Below are positions 47,359-59,412 of a stretch of 64,000 nt of DNA, one piece after another. Each line of letters opens with the position of its first letter. Positions within the stretch are counted from its first letter, which is position 1. This DNA comes from Zea mays (lineage: Eukaryota > Streptophyta > Magnoliopsida > Poales > Poaceae), in contig NC_050098.1 in assembly GCF_902167145.1 (NCBI RefSeq), positions 130,274,207 to 130,338,206 on the forward strand, written 5' to 3'. The notes beneath the pieces were generated by a model. The model did no database searches, was not told the origin of the DNA, and saw only the letters and a list, made by a program, of their open reading frames with translations. The translations under genes were made by a program, and so were the position numbers.

Positions 47359-50300
47359 GTTTATGCATCCGGGGGCTCAAGTTGGATACTCGACAGCGGG
47401 TGCACAAACCATATGACAGGGGAGAAGAAGATGTTCTCCTCCTACGAGAAAAACCAAGATCCCCAACGAGCTATCACATTCGGGGATGGAAATCAAGGTT
47501 TGGTCAAAGGTCTTGGTAAAATAGCTATATCTCCTGACCATTCTATTTCCAATGTTTTTCTTGTAGATTCATTAGATTACAATTTGCTTTCTGTATCTCA
47601 ATTATGCAAAATGGGCTACAACTGTCTTTTCACTGATGTAGGTGTCACTGTCTTTAGAAGAAGTGATGATTCAATAGCATTTAAGGGAGTGTTAGAGGGT
47701 CAGCTATACTTGGTAGATTTTGATAGAGCTGAACTCGACACTTTCTTAATTGCTAAGACTAACATGGGCTGGCTCTGGCATCGCCGACTAGCACATGTTG
47801 GGATGAAGAATCTTCACAAGCTTCTAAAGGGAGAACACATTTTAGGACTAACAAATGTTCATTTTGAGAAAGACAGGGTTTGTAGCGCATGCCAAGCAGG
47901 AAAGCAAGTTGGTACCCATCATCCACACAAGAACATCATGACGATCGACAGGTCGCTTGAGCTACTCCACATGGATCTATTCGGCCCGATTGCTTACATA
48001 AGCATCGGCGGGAGTAAGTACTGTCTTATAATAGTGGATGATTATTCTCGCTTCACTTGGGTATTCTTTTTGCAGGAAAAATCTCAAACCCAAGAGACCT
48101 TAAAGGGATTCTTGAGACGGGCTCAAAATGAGTTCGGCTTAAGGATCAAGAAAATTAGAAGCGACAATGGGACGGAGTTCAAGAACTCTCAAATCGAAGG
48201 CTTCCTTGAGGAGGAGGGCATCAAGCATGAGTTTTCTTCTCCCTACACACCACAACAAAATGGTGTAGTAGAGAGGAAGAATCAAACTCTATTGGACATG
48301 GCAAGGACCATGCTTGATGAGTACAAGACTTCGGATCGGTTTTGGGCCGAGGCGGTCAACACCGCTTGCTACGCCATCAACCGGTTATATCTACACCGAA
48401 TCCTCAAGAAGACATCCTATGAACTCCTAACCGGTAAAAAGCCCAACATTTCATATTTTAGAGTCTTTGGTAGCAAATGCTTTATTCTTGTTAAGAGAGG
48501 TAGAAAATCTAAATTTGCTCCTAAGACTGTAGAAGGCTTTTTACTAGGATATGATTCAAACACAAGGGCATATAGAGTCTTTAACAAGTCCACTGGACAA
48601 GTTGAAGTTTCTTGTGACGTTGTGTTTGATGAGACTAACGGCTCTCAAGTAGAGCAAGTTGATCTTGATGAGATAGGTGTTGAAGAGGCTCCATGCATCG
48701 CGCTAAGGAACATGTCCATTGGGGATGTGTGTCCTAAGGAATCCGAAGAGCCTTCAAATGCACAAGATCAACCGTCCTCCTCCACGCAAGCATCTCCACC
48801 GACTCAAAATGAGGATGAAGCTCAAGTTGATGAAATAGAAGATCAAGCAAATGAGCCACCTCAAGATGACGGCAATGATCAAGGGGGAGATACAAATGAT
48901 CAAGACAAGGTGGATGAAGAACAAAGGCCGCCACACCCAAGAGTCCACCAAGCAATCCAACGAGATCACCCCGTCGACACCATCCTCGGCGACATTCATA
49001 AGGGGGTAACTACTAGATCTCGTATTGCACATTTTTGTGAGCATTACTCTTTTGTTTCCTCTATTGAGCCACACAGGGTAGAGGAAGCACTACAAGATTC
49101 GGATTGGGTGGTGGCGATGCAAGAGGAGCTCAACAACTTCACTAGGAATGAGGTATGGCATTTAGTTCCACGTCCTAACCAAAATGTTGTAGGAACCAAA
49201 TGGGTCTTCCGCAACAAGCAAGATGAGCATGGTGTGGTGACAAGGAACAAAGCTCGACTTGTGGCCAAGGGATACTCTCAAGTCGAAGGTTTGGATTTCG
49301 GTGAAACCTATGCACCCGTAGCTAGGCTTGAGTCAATTTGTATATTATTAGCCTATGCTACTTACCATGGCTTTAAGCTTTATCAAATGGACGTGAAAAG
49401 TGCCTTCCTCAATGGACCAATCAAGGAAGAGGTCTATGTTGAGCAACCTCCCGACTTTGAAGATAGTGAGTACCCTAACCATGTCTATAAACTCTCTAAG
49501 GCGCTTTATGGGCTCAAGCAAGCCCCAAGAGCATGGTATGAATGCCTTAGGGATTTTCTCATCACTAATGAATTCAAAGTCGGAAAGGCCGATCTTACTC
49601 TATTCACTAAAACTATTGAAAAAGACTTGTTTGTATGCCAAATTTATGTTGATGATATTATATTTGGGTCTACTAACGAGTCTACATGTGAAGAATTTAG
49701 TAGGATCATGACACAAAAGTTCGAGATGTCTATGATGGGGGAGTTGAAGTACTTCTTGGGATTTCAAGTGAAGCAACTCCAAGAGGGCACCTTCATTAGC
49801 CAAACGAAGTATACTCAAGACATTCTAAACAAGTTTGGGATGAAGGATGCCAAGCCCATCAAGACACCCATGGGAACTAATGGGCATCTCGACCTCGACA
49901 CGGGAGGTAAGTCCGTGGATCAAAAGGTATACCGGTCGATGATAGGTTCTTTACTCTATTTATGTGCATCTCGACCGGATATTATGCTTTCCGTATGCAT
50001 GTGTGCAAGATTCCAAGCCGACCCTAAGGAAGCTCACCTTACGGCCGTGAAACGAATCTTGAGATATTTGGCTTATACTCCTAAGTTTGGGCTTTGGTAC
50101 CCTAGGGGATCCACATTTGATTTGATTGGTTATTCGGATGCCGATTGGGCGGAGTGTAAAATCAATAGAAAGAGCACATCGGGGACTTGCCAGTTCTTGG
50201 GAAGATCCTTGGTGTCCTGGGCTTCAAAGAAGCAAAATTCGGTCGCTCTTTCCACCGCCGAAGCCGAGTACATTGCCGCAGGCCATTGTTGTGCGCAATT

Positions 50301-50601
50301 GCTTTGGATGAGGCAAACCCTGCGGGACTACGGTTACAAATTAACCAAAGTCCCTTTGCTATGTGATAATGAGAGTGCAATCAAGATGGTGGATAATCCC
50401 GTCGAACATAGCCGCACTAAACACATAGCCATTCGGTATCATTTTCTTAGGGATCACCAACAAAAAGGAGATATCGAGATTTCTTACATTAACACTAAAG
50501 ATCAATTAGCCGATATCTTTACCAAGCCTCTTGATGAACAAACTTTTAACAAACTTAGGCATGAGCTCAATATTCTTGATTCGCGCAATTTCTTTTGCTA
50601 A
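47359..50601 (+). CDS. SIRE pol: protease, integrase, RT, RNase H, intact
   Basis: The open frame starts after TAG 47356-47358, in a different frame from gag; the first ATG is 47413, giving 1,062 codons. Protease active site [15 protein letters not shown] lies just upstream of that ATG (Asp codon 47392-47394), so pol must be entered by a route other than simple initiation at 47413, such as shunting or frameshift from gag. Integrase zinc residues are His123, His128, Cys157 and Cys160; the catalytic triad is Asp188, Asp251 and Glu287, spaced 35 in the last step, numbered from ATG 47413. RT has [10 protein letters not shown] and the YVDD box at residues 745-748. RNase H has [17 protein letters not shown] and [11 protein letters not shown]. 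It has no internal stop or frameshift, which is unusual here. It makes cDNA and inserts it in the nucleus. Confidence 0.93.
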   Translation, partial: VYASGGSSWILDSGCTNHMTGEKKMFSSYEKNQDPQRAITFGDGNQGLVKGLGKIAISPDHSISNVFLVDSLDYNLLSVSQLCKMGYNCLFTDVGVTVFRRSDDSIAFKGVLEGQLYLVDFDRAELDTFLIAKTNMGWLWHRRLAHVGMKNLHKLLKGEHILGLTNVHFEKDRVCSACQAGKQVGTHHPHKNIMTIDRSLELLHMDLFGPIAYISIGGSKYCLIIVDDYSRFTWVFFLQEKSQTQETLKGFLRRAQNEFGLRIKKIRSDNGTEFKNSQIEGFLEEEGIKHEFSSPYTPQQNGVVERKNQTLLDMARTMLDEYKTSDRFWAEAVNTACYAINRLYLHRILKKTSYELLTGKKPNISYFRVFGSKCFILVKRGRKSKFAPKTVEGFLLGYDSNTRAYRVFNKSTGQVEVSCDVVFDETNGSQVEQVDLDEIGVEEAPCIALRNMSIGDVCPKESEEPSNAQDQPSSSTQASPPTQNEDEAQVDEIEDQANEPPQDDGNDQGGDTNDQDKVDEEQRPPHPRVHQAIQRDHPVDTILGDIHKGVTTRSRIAHFCEHYSFVSSIEPHRVEEALQDSDWVVAMQEELNNFTRNEVWHLVPRPNQNVVGTKWVFRNKQDEHGVVTRNKARLVAKGYSQVEGLDFGETYAPVARLESICILLAYATYHGFKLYQMDVKSAFLNGPIKEEVYVEQPPDFEDSEYPNHVYKLSKALYGLKQAPRAWYECLRDFLITNEFKVGKADLTLFTKTIEKDLFVCQIYVDDIIFGSTNESTCEEFSRIMTQKFEMSMMGELKYFLGFQVKQLQEGTFISQTKYTQDILNKFGMKDAKPIKTPMGTNGHLDLDTGGKSVDQKVYRSMIGSLLYLCASRPDIMLSVCMCARFQADPKEAHLTAVKRILRYLAYTPKFGLWYPRGSTFDLIGYSDADWAECKINRKSTSGTCQFLGRSLVSWASKKQNSVALSTAEAEYIAAGHCCAQLLWMRQTLRDYGYKLTKVPLLCDNESAIKMVDNPVEHSRTKHIAIRYHFLRDHQQKGDIEISYINTKDQLADIFTKPLDEQTFNKLRHELNILDSRNFFC

Positions 50602-51407
50602 CTTGCTCACATAGCTCATTTGTATACCTTTGATCATGTCTCTCTCATATGCTATGACTAATGTGTTTTTCAAGTCTATTTCAAACCAAGTCATAGGTGT
50701 ATTGAAAGGGAATTGGAGTCTTCGGCAAAAACAAAGGCTTCCACTCCGTAACTCATCCTTCGCCGTCACTCCATGCAACTCTCCATTCTTGGGGGAGAGA
50801 GCAAAAGGACTTCATCTTTGGTATAATCTTAACTCATTCATTTATGTCCAAAGGGGAAGAAAGTAATTTAAGGGCTCTAATGATTCCGTTTTTGGCGATT
50901 CATGCCAAAGGGGAGAGAGTATGAGCCCAAAGCAAAAGGACCGCACCACCACCAATTTCAAAAACTTAAGTTTTGCAAAGAGTATTTTCAATTGGTATCT
51001 TATTGTGTTCAAAAGGGGGTGAAAGTAGTATTTCAAAAAAGATGTGTCAAAACCCTCTTGAACACTAAGAGGTGGATCTCATTTAGGGCGAGTTTTGTTA
51101 AGTCAAAGGAAAAGCATTTGAAACAGGGGGAGAAAATTTCAAATCTTGAAAATGTTCTTCAAAATCTTATTCATTTACCTTTGACTATTTGCAAAAGAAC
51201 TTTGAAAAGGATTTACAAAAGAATTTGCAAAAACAAAACATGTGGTGCAAGCGTGGTCCAAAATGTTAAAAACAAAGGAACGATCCATGCATATCTTGTA
51301 AGTATTAATATTGGCTCAATTACAAGCAACCTTTGCACTTACATTATGAAAACTAGTTCAATTATGCACTTCTATATTTGCTTTGGTTTGTGTTGGCATC
51401 AATCACC
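50602..51407 (+). other. Spacer between pol and 3' LTR of SIRE element
   Basis: About 800 bp, Lys-codon-rich on the + strand, no long frame and no env-like or transmembrane segment. Similar in outline to 12596-13405. Confidence 0.65.
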
Positions 51408-51421
51408 AAAAAGGGGGAGAT
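51408..51421 (+). other. Polypurine tract of SIRE element
   Basis: AAAAAGGGGGAGAT immediately before the 3' LTR, identical to the tract of the other SIRE element. Confidence 0.88.
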
Positions 51422-52732
51422 TGAAAGGGAATTAGGCTTACACCTAGTTCCTAAATAATTTTGGTGGTTGAATTGCCCAACACAAATAATTGGACTGACT
51501 AGTTTGCTCTAGTGTATAAGTTATACAGGTGTCAAAGGTTCACAACAAGCCAATTAAAAAAACCAAAGTTGGGTTCAAAATAGAGAGCCAAAGGCATCCC
51601 GAAAGGCTCCCTGGTCTGGCGCACCGGACTGTCTGGTGGCGCACCGGACAGTGTCCGGTGCACCAGGGGACCTCGCGCAGAACTCCTCAGCCTCGGGATT
51701 TTCCTGAAGCCAGCGCGCTATAATTCACCGGACTGTCCGGTGTACACCGGACAGTGTCCGGTGCTCCAAGAGGACGCGGCTTCGGAACTTGGCAGCCTCG
51801 GGAATTTACAGCGGTTGCTCCGCTATAATTCACCGGACATGTCCGGTGTACACCGGACTGTCCGGTGCAACTCCAGAGCAACGGCTACTTCGCGCCAACG
51901 GTCACCTGCAGGCACATTCAATGCGCGCCAGAAGCGCGCAGAAGTCAGGCACGCCCATACTGGCGCACCGGACATTGAACAGTACATGTCCGGTGTGCAC
52001 CGGACATCCAGGCGGGCCCAGAAGTCAGAACTCCAACGGTCAAAATCCAACGGCATTGGTGACGTGGCTGGCGCACCGGACATGTCCGGTGTGCACCGGA
52101 CTGTCCGGTGCACCATACGACAGACAGCCTCCACCAACGGTCAAGTTTGGTGGTTGGGGCTATAAATACCCCAACCACCCCACCATTCATTGCATCCAAG
52201 TTTTCCAGCTTTCAACCACTATACAAGAGCTAGCATTCATTACAAAGCACACCAAAAGAGATCAAATCCTCTCCCAACTCCACACAAAGCCTTAGTGACT
52301 AGAGAGAGTGATTTGTAGTGTTCATTTGAGCTCTTGCGCTTGGATCGCTTCTTTTCTTTGGCATACTTTCTTGTGATCAAACATTCACTTGTAATTGAGG
52401 CAAGAGACACCAATTGTGTGGTGGTCCTTGCGGGAAGTTTGATTCCCAAGTGATTTGAGAAGAGAAGCTCACGCCGTCCGAGGGACCGTTTGAGAGAGGG
52501 AAAGGGTTGAAAAAGACCCGGCCTTTGTGGCCTCCTCAACGGGGAGTAGGTTTGCGAGAACCGAACCTCGGTAAAACAAATCCGCGTGTCACACTCTTCA
52601 TTTGCTTGCGATTTGTTTTTCACCCTTTCTCGGGGACTCGTTTATATTTCTAACGCTAACCCGGCTTGTAGTTGTGTTTATATTTGTAAATTTCAGTTTC
52701 GCCCTATTCACCCCCCCTCTAGGCGACTATCA
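51422..52732 (+). repeat. 3' LTR of SIRE element (1,311 bp)
   Basis: TGAAAGGGAATTAGG to GCGACTATCA, with TATAAATA at 52161-52168. It is shorter than the 5' LTR mainly because two palindrome units are missing. Confidence 0.95.
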
Positions 52733-52737
52733 AATAG

Positions 52738-52980
52738 GGACTATGAATGAATGATGAATGATGAATAGGAACTATGAATGAACGGACGAACGATCGAATG
52801 ATCGGACGAACGAACAATCGGAATTTCGGCAGCATAACGGCTGAACAAAGATTATTTGGACGAACGAACGGACAAACGAACCATGAACGATCGGACGAAC
52901 GATCGAACGATCGGACGAACGAACAAACTAAGAACATGTGGACGAACGATCGAAGAATGACCGAACGATCCTTGTGCTAG
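52738..52980. repeat. Continuation of GAACGA-type array after SIRE element
   Basis: ATGAATGATGAATGATGAATAGG followed by the third copy of the ~105-bp unit (52755-52865) and GAACGAACGGACAAACG-type repeats. It joins the array at 42757-43229 once the SIRE element is removed. Confidence 0.8.
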
Positions 52981-54044
52981 TGTGTGCTTGTGTGGGAGAT
53001 GGAGTGGGCGTGTGGGGGGAGGAGAGTTGCCATAAAATGGCTTGGGGTGGCTTGAGAGGAGGCCCTTGCCCCTCTATTTATAGGCTAGGTGGGGGGATTA
53101 GGGGGGTGGAGGCAAAGATTAGTGGGAGGATGAGAGGATTAGGAGATAAGCATGTATTAGTCATGTATAAGTGAAATTAGCTTGTAGAGCTCACCGTATG
53201 ACACCAGAGGCGTACATATACGTATGAGCATGAGAAAAATTATGGAGAAAATATTCGTAGGGACTTTAAAAATGATTCTGAAGGTTTTTCTGAGGAGGAA
53301 AATATATGGAGAATTATCGGTGGAATATTAGGGCAGTATTTCCGAAAAGAATTAGAGGGGATCACTGGGGAAATAATTGTAGGCTATTTTGAGAAGGATT
53401 TCGGAGAGAATATAGACCACTATATTTTATTTGTTGAGATCAACTCACAAACAAATATTTTGAAACGAAATTTGAAATTCATTTTGAATTTAGAGCGAGT
53501 TTGAGAATATTTCAATATTTGAATTTTTGGGATGCTACACACAGGTCATCATACAATAATGGTCCCGGCTGTGTTACTTTACAGCACACAGGCATGCACA
53601 AATGTTATACACATATCATGACATGACATTAAGGCCATAACATTCACATCACATCCTGCAAAAACAAGTTAGGCGAACAATGTTTTATACAAGTATGCTA
53701 CTATAGAAGACAACAACGGTGTCCCAAATCTCATTGAAAATATATGAAAATCTCACGTGATTGATCAAATCAACCGAAATCCGAGACCTTTAGACCAGAA
53801 GAAGATTACGCTCATGATGTCGATCTTTTGCCTCAATTTGCTAATTGTGTACGCGATTGGCCCCAATGGTGATTCCAACTGGTAGGGGCAAGTTGTGCAT
53901 ACAACAAAGTGAGGACGAACTAATCCTCTCAGTCATATAAAATGCAATCTACTTTAACCCCTTGTGACCAATTGATCTAATCAAACGTGCATTAAGAAGA
54001 TCCATCTAATGAAACTAGATCCAGACCAAAAAATATGCAACCTG
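52981..54044. other. No gene recognised; old repeat and internal sequence of a copia element
   Basis: Up to 53539 this is the rest of the old LTR-like region. From 53540 on it should be internal sequence of the - strand Ty1 element whose PBS is at 54045, but no gag domain is visible in it. Confidence 0.4.
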
Positions 54045-54056
54045 GCTATGATACCA
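54045..54056 (-). other. Primer-binding site of an old Ty1 element
   Basis: The - strand reads TGGTATCATAGC, one mismatch from the tRNA-Met site, one base inside the LTR end. Confidence 0.65.
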
Positions 54057-54228
54057 CTGAAAGAGAACATGCTGACACATCTACCACATCACTCAGGAAA
54101 CTTGCAAGTAAGAGATTATGGATCGTTATCACTAGGCGCACAGTAGCGGAAGAAGAGTTGGAGTACAGCATAGGCGCGTCTCGATGCAGAGGGAGTAGTC
54201 GATCACGATCGTCTCCTCTTCCGTAGCT

Positions 54229-54322
54229 GATTAGCGCAACAATCATAGTCGTGCTTCACTGATTAGCGCAACAATCATAGTCGTGCCTTCACTGATTAGC
54301 GCAACAATCATAGTCGTGCCTC
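54229..54322. repeat. Three 32-33-bp tandem repeats
   Basis: GATTAGCGCAACAATCATAG begins each copy, at 54229, 54261 and 54294. The repeats lie inside the old Ty1 LTR. Confidence 0.9.
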
Positions 54323-54500
54323 CACGTAGTCCGCATGTACGGGAGGAACGTCGTACGTTGGTGTATTAGCACAGCACGCGCAACAAGAGTCGCGCGATCA
54401 GGTACAAGGGAAGCGACAACTAAGGTTTATACGTGTGGTGAATATTATAACCCTAGCTCTTTTTAATATATCTATAGAGCGCGTAAACCTTTAATCTAAA

Positions 54501-54636
54501 TGAAAGAGGGTTTACGCTGAACTAATCGTATAGATAGATGAGTTCAATACATATATAGGGGAGCCGGCTACAGGAGTATGCATGGCAGGCCCTAAGCACG
54601 TACATGGGCCTGGCCCAAAACTATCACAATCTAACA
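54501..54636 (-). repeat. 3' LTR of Ale-like Ty1 element (136 bp)
   Basis: On the + strand TGAAAGAGGGTTTACGC to CAATCTAACA. It gives the uninterrupted version of the sequence around the Helitron insertion (CAATACATATATAGG at about 54548-54562). Confidence 0.92.
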
Positions 54637-54662
54637 CGCCCCCGTAGTCTGAGCGTCGATCA

Positions 54663-57621
54663 TCAGCCACTTGGAAGAACATTCAGACTGGAACAAAACT
54701 CGGTAAAGATTGTAGACGTCAGACCCTTTGTGAAGATGTCTGCATACTGAGAGGTAGTCGGCGCATGAAGAACACGAACAGCCCCTGTGGCGACCTTGTC
54801 ACGAACAAAGTGCAAATCGATCTCGATGTGCTTAGTGCGTTGATGTTGCACTGGGTCCGTCGAGAGATAAATAGCACTAATGTTGTCACAATAGACCAGA
54901 GTAGCACGACGTATTGGGTGGCGTAGTTCATCCAACAGCTGGCGTAACCAAGTCCGTAACAGGAGAGCGGTACAACTGAAGGCCATGATCCAAGGTGCCA
55001 CGAATATACCGAAGAATGCGTTTGACCAAGGCGAGATGAGGCTCACGAGGGTCATGCATGAAGAGACACACCTGCTGCACAGCATATGCAATATCTGGAC
55101 GAGTGAAAGTCAAGTACTACAGCGCACCGGCCAGGCCACGATAATGAGTAGCATCAACAACAGGAGCACCATCAGAAGAGAGCTTAGCGCATGTATCAAC
55201 CGGAGTACTGCATGACTTGCAGTCAGACATCCCTGCGCGCTCAAGAATGTCCTGCATATATTGTCTCTGTGACAAAAATAAACCTCCGTTGTGCTGGGTG
55301 ACAGATACACCTAGAAAATGATGGAGATTGCCCAGATCCTTCATAGAGAACTCCGTTGTGAGAGCATCAATAATACGACGAAGTAGCAGTGTAGAAGAAG
55401 CAGTCAACACAATGTCATCCACATAGAGCAGAAGGTATGTTGTGTCCGTGCCGTGTCTGTATATAAACAAAGATGTATCTGAACGAGCACCAACAAAACC
55501 AAGAGTCCAAATGTGAGAGGCAAACCGACTGTACCAGGCACATGGAGCTTGCTTCAAGCCATACAATGACTTGTTCAGGCGACAGACATGATCCGGAAGG
55601 GCAGAATCAACAAATTCGGAGGGTTGCTCACAATAGACCGTCTCAGTCAGCGTACCATGCAAGAAGGCATTTTTCACATCAAGTTGATGAATAGGCCAAT
55701 TATGAGATAATCCAACTGATAGAACAGTGCGAATGGTAGCTGGCTTCACCACATGACTGAATGTTTCACCAAAATCAACCCCAGGCTGCTGAGTAAAACC
55801 ACGAAGTACCCAACGAGCTTTATAACGGTCAAGCGAGCCATCTGAATGAAATTTGGGGCGATAAACCCATTTACCTGTCACCACGTTGACACCTCTAGGG
55901 CGCGAAACCAAATCCCAAGTGTTGTTTGCCTGAATAGTAGTATACTCTTCTATCATAGCATCTCTCCAATTTGGATCAGCAAGCACACCTCGATATGTCT
56001 TGGGCAGCGGAGACAGAGAGGAGACCTGAAGGTTGAGTTTATTGACTGGGAGCCGAAAGCCAGTTTTTCCACGAGTTTGCATTCCATGAGCATTGTCAAC
56101 TTGAACAACGGGGATGGCACGAGCAAGTAGAGTAGTCTGTGTAGTATCCATCGGTGCAGTGAGTGGGCTGCTCAAGACACCCACTGTAGCAGTCACGTTG
56201 CCAGCAGTGACAACATCCGGACACTCTTGGGTGTCAGCCTCCTGCTTGGCGCGAACTCCATCCTGCAGCAAGACAGGGGCAGCACCGCCAGCAGCATCGA
56301 CGAGGGAGACTCCGTCTTCAGTAGCGCCTAGGACACTTGCAGCAACCTGAGGCACGTGGCCAGCAGGGGCAGTGTCCAGGCACACCATGCGGTTGTTAGT
56401 AGGGGCAGTGTTCGGGCGCTCTTCATTTGTGGTCGCGCCTGGGATACTTGCAGCAGCCTGAGGCATGTGGCCAGCAAGGGCAGTGTCCAGGTACACCATG
56501 CGGCCAGCAGCAGAAGTGTCCAGGCGCTCTTGGGCGGTAGTGCGACGTGCCACCTCCTGCCGTGATGGGACGGGGGCAGCAGCACTGGATGGGACCGGAG
56601 CAATAGGACCTGTAGAATACATAGTACCAACAGGCAAAGAAGTGCAATCCAAGTCCAAAAGAAAATCAAAGTGGGATGAAGGTGGGTTAGAAATTTCAGC
56701 AAAAGGAAAAGAGGACTCGTCAAAAGTAACGTGACGAGAGATGATAATTCTATTTGTAGTAAGATCAAGACATTTATATCCTTTGTGTTCTAAAGGGTAT
56801 CCAAGAAAGACACATACGGTGGAACGCGGAGCAAGCTTATGAGGAGCTGTTGCCGACAGGTTTGGGTAACACTTGCACCCAAAAACACGTAGATGGGAAA
56901 GATCAAGGTGGATGCGAAACAAGGCAAAGTACGGTGTAGCAAATGATAGTGTTTTTGTGGGGCGCAAGTTTAGCAAGTAGGTTGCTGCACGAAGAGCCTC
57001 GACCCAGTATGTGGTAGGAAGACTAGCCTGAAACATAAGTGTTCGCATAATATCATTTGTGGTGCGAATAATGCGCTCGGCGCGGCCGTTTTGGGGGGAG
57101 ATATGCGGGCACGACATGCGCATGGTGGCACCATGGCTAAGAAAGAATGTGAGAGAACTGGAGTTATCAAACTCGCGACCGTTGTCACACTGAATGCTTT
57201 TAATTGTGCAACCAAACTGAGTACGAACGTGAGCAAAGAAATCAGACAAAGCTTGAAAGGTGTCAGATTTGAGACGCAGAGGAAAGGTCCATGTAAAATG
57301 AGAGCAATCATCAAGAATAATAAGGTAGTATTTAAAACTAGAAACACTGAGAATAGGAGATGTCCACAAATCACAATGTATCAAATCAAAGTTTTTGACA
57401 GCTCTAGAGTGTGAAGGAACAAAAGGAAGCCGAGTATGACGACCTAGCTGACATGCATGACAGAGACTCTCAAGCTCATTTTTATTACATGCAGGGATCA
57501 ACTTGGATAAAGCCTCAAATCCTAGATGACCAAGACGTTGATGCCAAAGCGTGGTTGGTGTAGCGCCAGCTAGCAATGCATGGGGCGGGTGATGCGTTGG
57601 GAGATGAAGAGGATACAATCA
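54663..57621 (-). pseudogene. Ale-like pol: integrase, RT, truncated RNase H
   Basis: It continues the protease segment after TGA 57619-57621. Integrase zinc domain (WHQRLGHLG..CHACQLGRH), catalytic core FDLIHCDLW, QCDNGREFD, SPQNGRAERI, then a long variable linker with Ala/Val/Pro repeats (about 56100-56640). RT has IHQLDVKNAFLHG and LLLYVDDIVLTASS. TAG at 55117-55119 stands where CAG (ALQYLTFTRPD) is expected. At about 54950 a deletion of roughly 65 codons fuses the text after SPVTDL to TWLRQLLDELRHP in another frame. This removes the RNase H motifs YSDADWAG and SAEAEY, while the tail with CDNISAIYLS and HQRTKHIEIDLHFVRD remains. Confidence 0.9.
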
Positions 57622-58359
57622 CCCAGTACTATTGCACCTGACGATCAGGTTCCTAGTGTCCAGATCCTTTACAGAAAGACCAAAAGGATCGAATTCAACG
57701 GAAACATTATTATCAGTAGTAAATTGCCGAACAGAAATAAGATTTTTAATAATATCAGGAGAGACTAGGACATGACGTAAGTGCAATGGACGATCTGGAG
57801 CAGAAAAATGAGTGTGACCAGTGGAAGTAACAGGGAGCAGGGACCCGTTGCCGACAATAATAGATGTTGGACTGGATTGCGAAGGGGTTTGAGAGGACAA
57901 GAGATTACCAGTGGTAGAAGTCATGTGGCTGTCGGCGCCAGTGTCCATGTACCAGTCCGTTGTAGGGGGCGGCGTGAGAGACATGGTGTGGAATGTGTTG
58001 GCGAGCGCATGCTGATCCCACACCACACCCTGAGAGGGCATCCCATAGGCCGATGGGACACCATTTCCATAGGCCGAGGGGACACCATATAGATGGTGCG
58101 ACACTGGGCCACCGAAGCCTGGCGGTGGAGCACCAGGAGCGTGACCGTAGGTGGACGCGTCGTAGGGGAAGGAACTGGGGAGTGCCTGTGCCATTAGCGC
58201 CTGCTGCTGGACAGCAGAGGTGCGAGGCTGCAGAGGGGCACCGGGACGCGCACCGAGAAGACCAAAACTTCCAGGACGAGCAGCTGCAGCACCCGCCCAT
58301 ATCTGCATGGTGCCATTCCATGGGTTAGCAGCTGTGGGCATGCCGGCGGTGCGTGGGTG
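57622..58359 (-). pseudogene. Ale-like protease segment
   Basis: Between two stops in the same frame. It carries TTDWYMDTGADSHMTS with the D-T-G protease triad (about 57930-57960), followed by GNGSLLPVTSTGHTHF and HVLVSPDIIKNLISVRQF, typical of Ty1 proteases and the pre-integrase link. The upstream part is Gly/Pro/Ala-rich. Confidence 0.85.
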
Positions 58360-59412
58360 CTACTGGTTCTTGGTCCGATTGGTCCTCCGGTTGTTGGACC
58401 TATTGACAGCAGGGGCATTGGGTGCAGGGGCACGTGGTGCAGTTGAGCCACCAGAAGAGCCCCCTGAAGCAGCAGGTGCAGTGCGCCCTGCACCAGCCGT
58501 AGTGGCAACGGCAACCAGCGCCGTAGAGGAGGACCCTGGCTTGGACATCAGTTCGATCTCCTCAAGTTGCAAGTCGTTGAGGACCTCGGCAAATGTTGGG
58601 AAGGGGCGCTGCCGCTTGAGAAGAGACGCCATGTGCGAGAGGCGCCCGTTGAGGCCACGCAGCACGGTAAGGACGAGGGCGCGATCTAGAACAGCCTCGC
58701 CGAGGTCGCCGAGAGAGTCCGCCATGGTCTTGAGCCGGCGACAATAATCCGAGACAGAGAGATCACCCTGAATAAAGTGGCGAAACTCGGCATCGAGAAT
58801 CATCGCACGAGTCTCCTTGTTGCCGATGAACTGCTCTTGGAGCCCCAGCCACAGGGAACGAGCAGAAGGATCTGGAGTGGTGGCGACCTCAATGAGTTCG
58901 GGGGAGACTGTGCCGTAGAGCCATGAACGCACTGTGCAGTCCATGCGCCGCCAATGGGGATCGTCAGCATCGGCAGGGGTGGCGTCTGCAAGCACGTGGT
59001 CGGAGAGCTCGTACTTGCCGAGGGTGTTGAGGAAGAGAACCTTCCACCGGTTGTAGTTTGGTGAAAGATTGTCGAGGAGGATCAGAACGAGGGACTTGAT
59101 GTTGAGGACGGCGACAGCTTGCGCGTGAAGAGCCATGACCTCTGCCCGAGCCTGGGCATCGAGGTATGTGCGAATCACATCATCTTGCTGTTGTGGTGGA
59201 GGAGGTGCGTCGGGCCCAGCCAGCGCGAGCCTGGCGCGGTCGGCCTCCTGCCTGGCGCGAGCAGCATCTGCAGCGAGACGGTCGGCCTCGGCGACCAGCC
59301 GGTGGGCCTCGGCAACGGCGGCTTGACGAGTGGCAGCGGCGGCCGCGACTGCCTCCCGAGCGACGCGCTCGGCCTCCAGACGTGGTGGCTCGTCGTCAGA
59401 GAGAGATGCCAT
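58360..59412 (-). pseudogene. Ale-like gag
   Basis: Starts at ATG 59410-59412, about 125 bp inside the PBS. The N-terminus is a strongly Ala/Glu/Arg-rich helix (about residues 8-75). The UBN2-type core follows: NYNRWKVLFLNTLGKYELSDHV, WLGLQEQFIGNKETRAMILD, VSDYCRRLKTMADSLGDLGE, LTVLRGLNGRLSHMASLL. The C-terminal part is Ser/Gly-rich and basic (NRSNNRRTNRTKNQ). No CCHC zinc knuckle is visible, which is odd for gag. It ends at TAG 58360-58362, and the same frame goes on into protease, so this TAG is probably CAG mutated. Confidence 0.88.

Larger units (their letters stand above)
43230..52732 (+). mobile_element. Nearly intact SIRE-lineage (Opie/Ji-like) Ty1 retrotransposon, 9.5 kb
   Basis: LTRs at 43230-44576 and 51422-52732, target duplications AATAG at 43225-43229 and 52733-52737, PBS, gag, pol and PPT all in place. 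pol is a single open frame and gag has one in-frame TAG. This is the best-preserved element in the window. It is probably the youngest full-length insertion, though the two LTRs differ by small indels in the palindrome arrays. Confidence 0.96.
42061..53539 (-). repeat. Old LTR-like repeat region split by the SIRE element
   Basis: The sequence at 42061-43229 continues at 52738-53539. On the - strand the right edge reads TGTAGCATCCCAAAAATTC, the typical start of a Tekay/Del-type Ty3 LTR, so this may be a solo or truncated LTR. The left boundary and a target duplication were not found. It holds the 5S-like block and the GAACGA-type array. Confidence 0.4.

Noticed and set aside
50602..51407. env-like ORF in the SIRE element
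   Set aside because: No frame of useful length, no signal peptide or membrane segment; the same spacer in the other copy is also non-coding.
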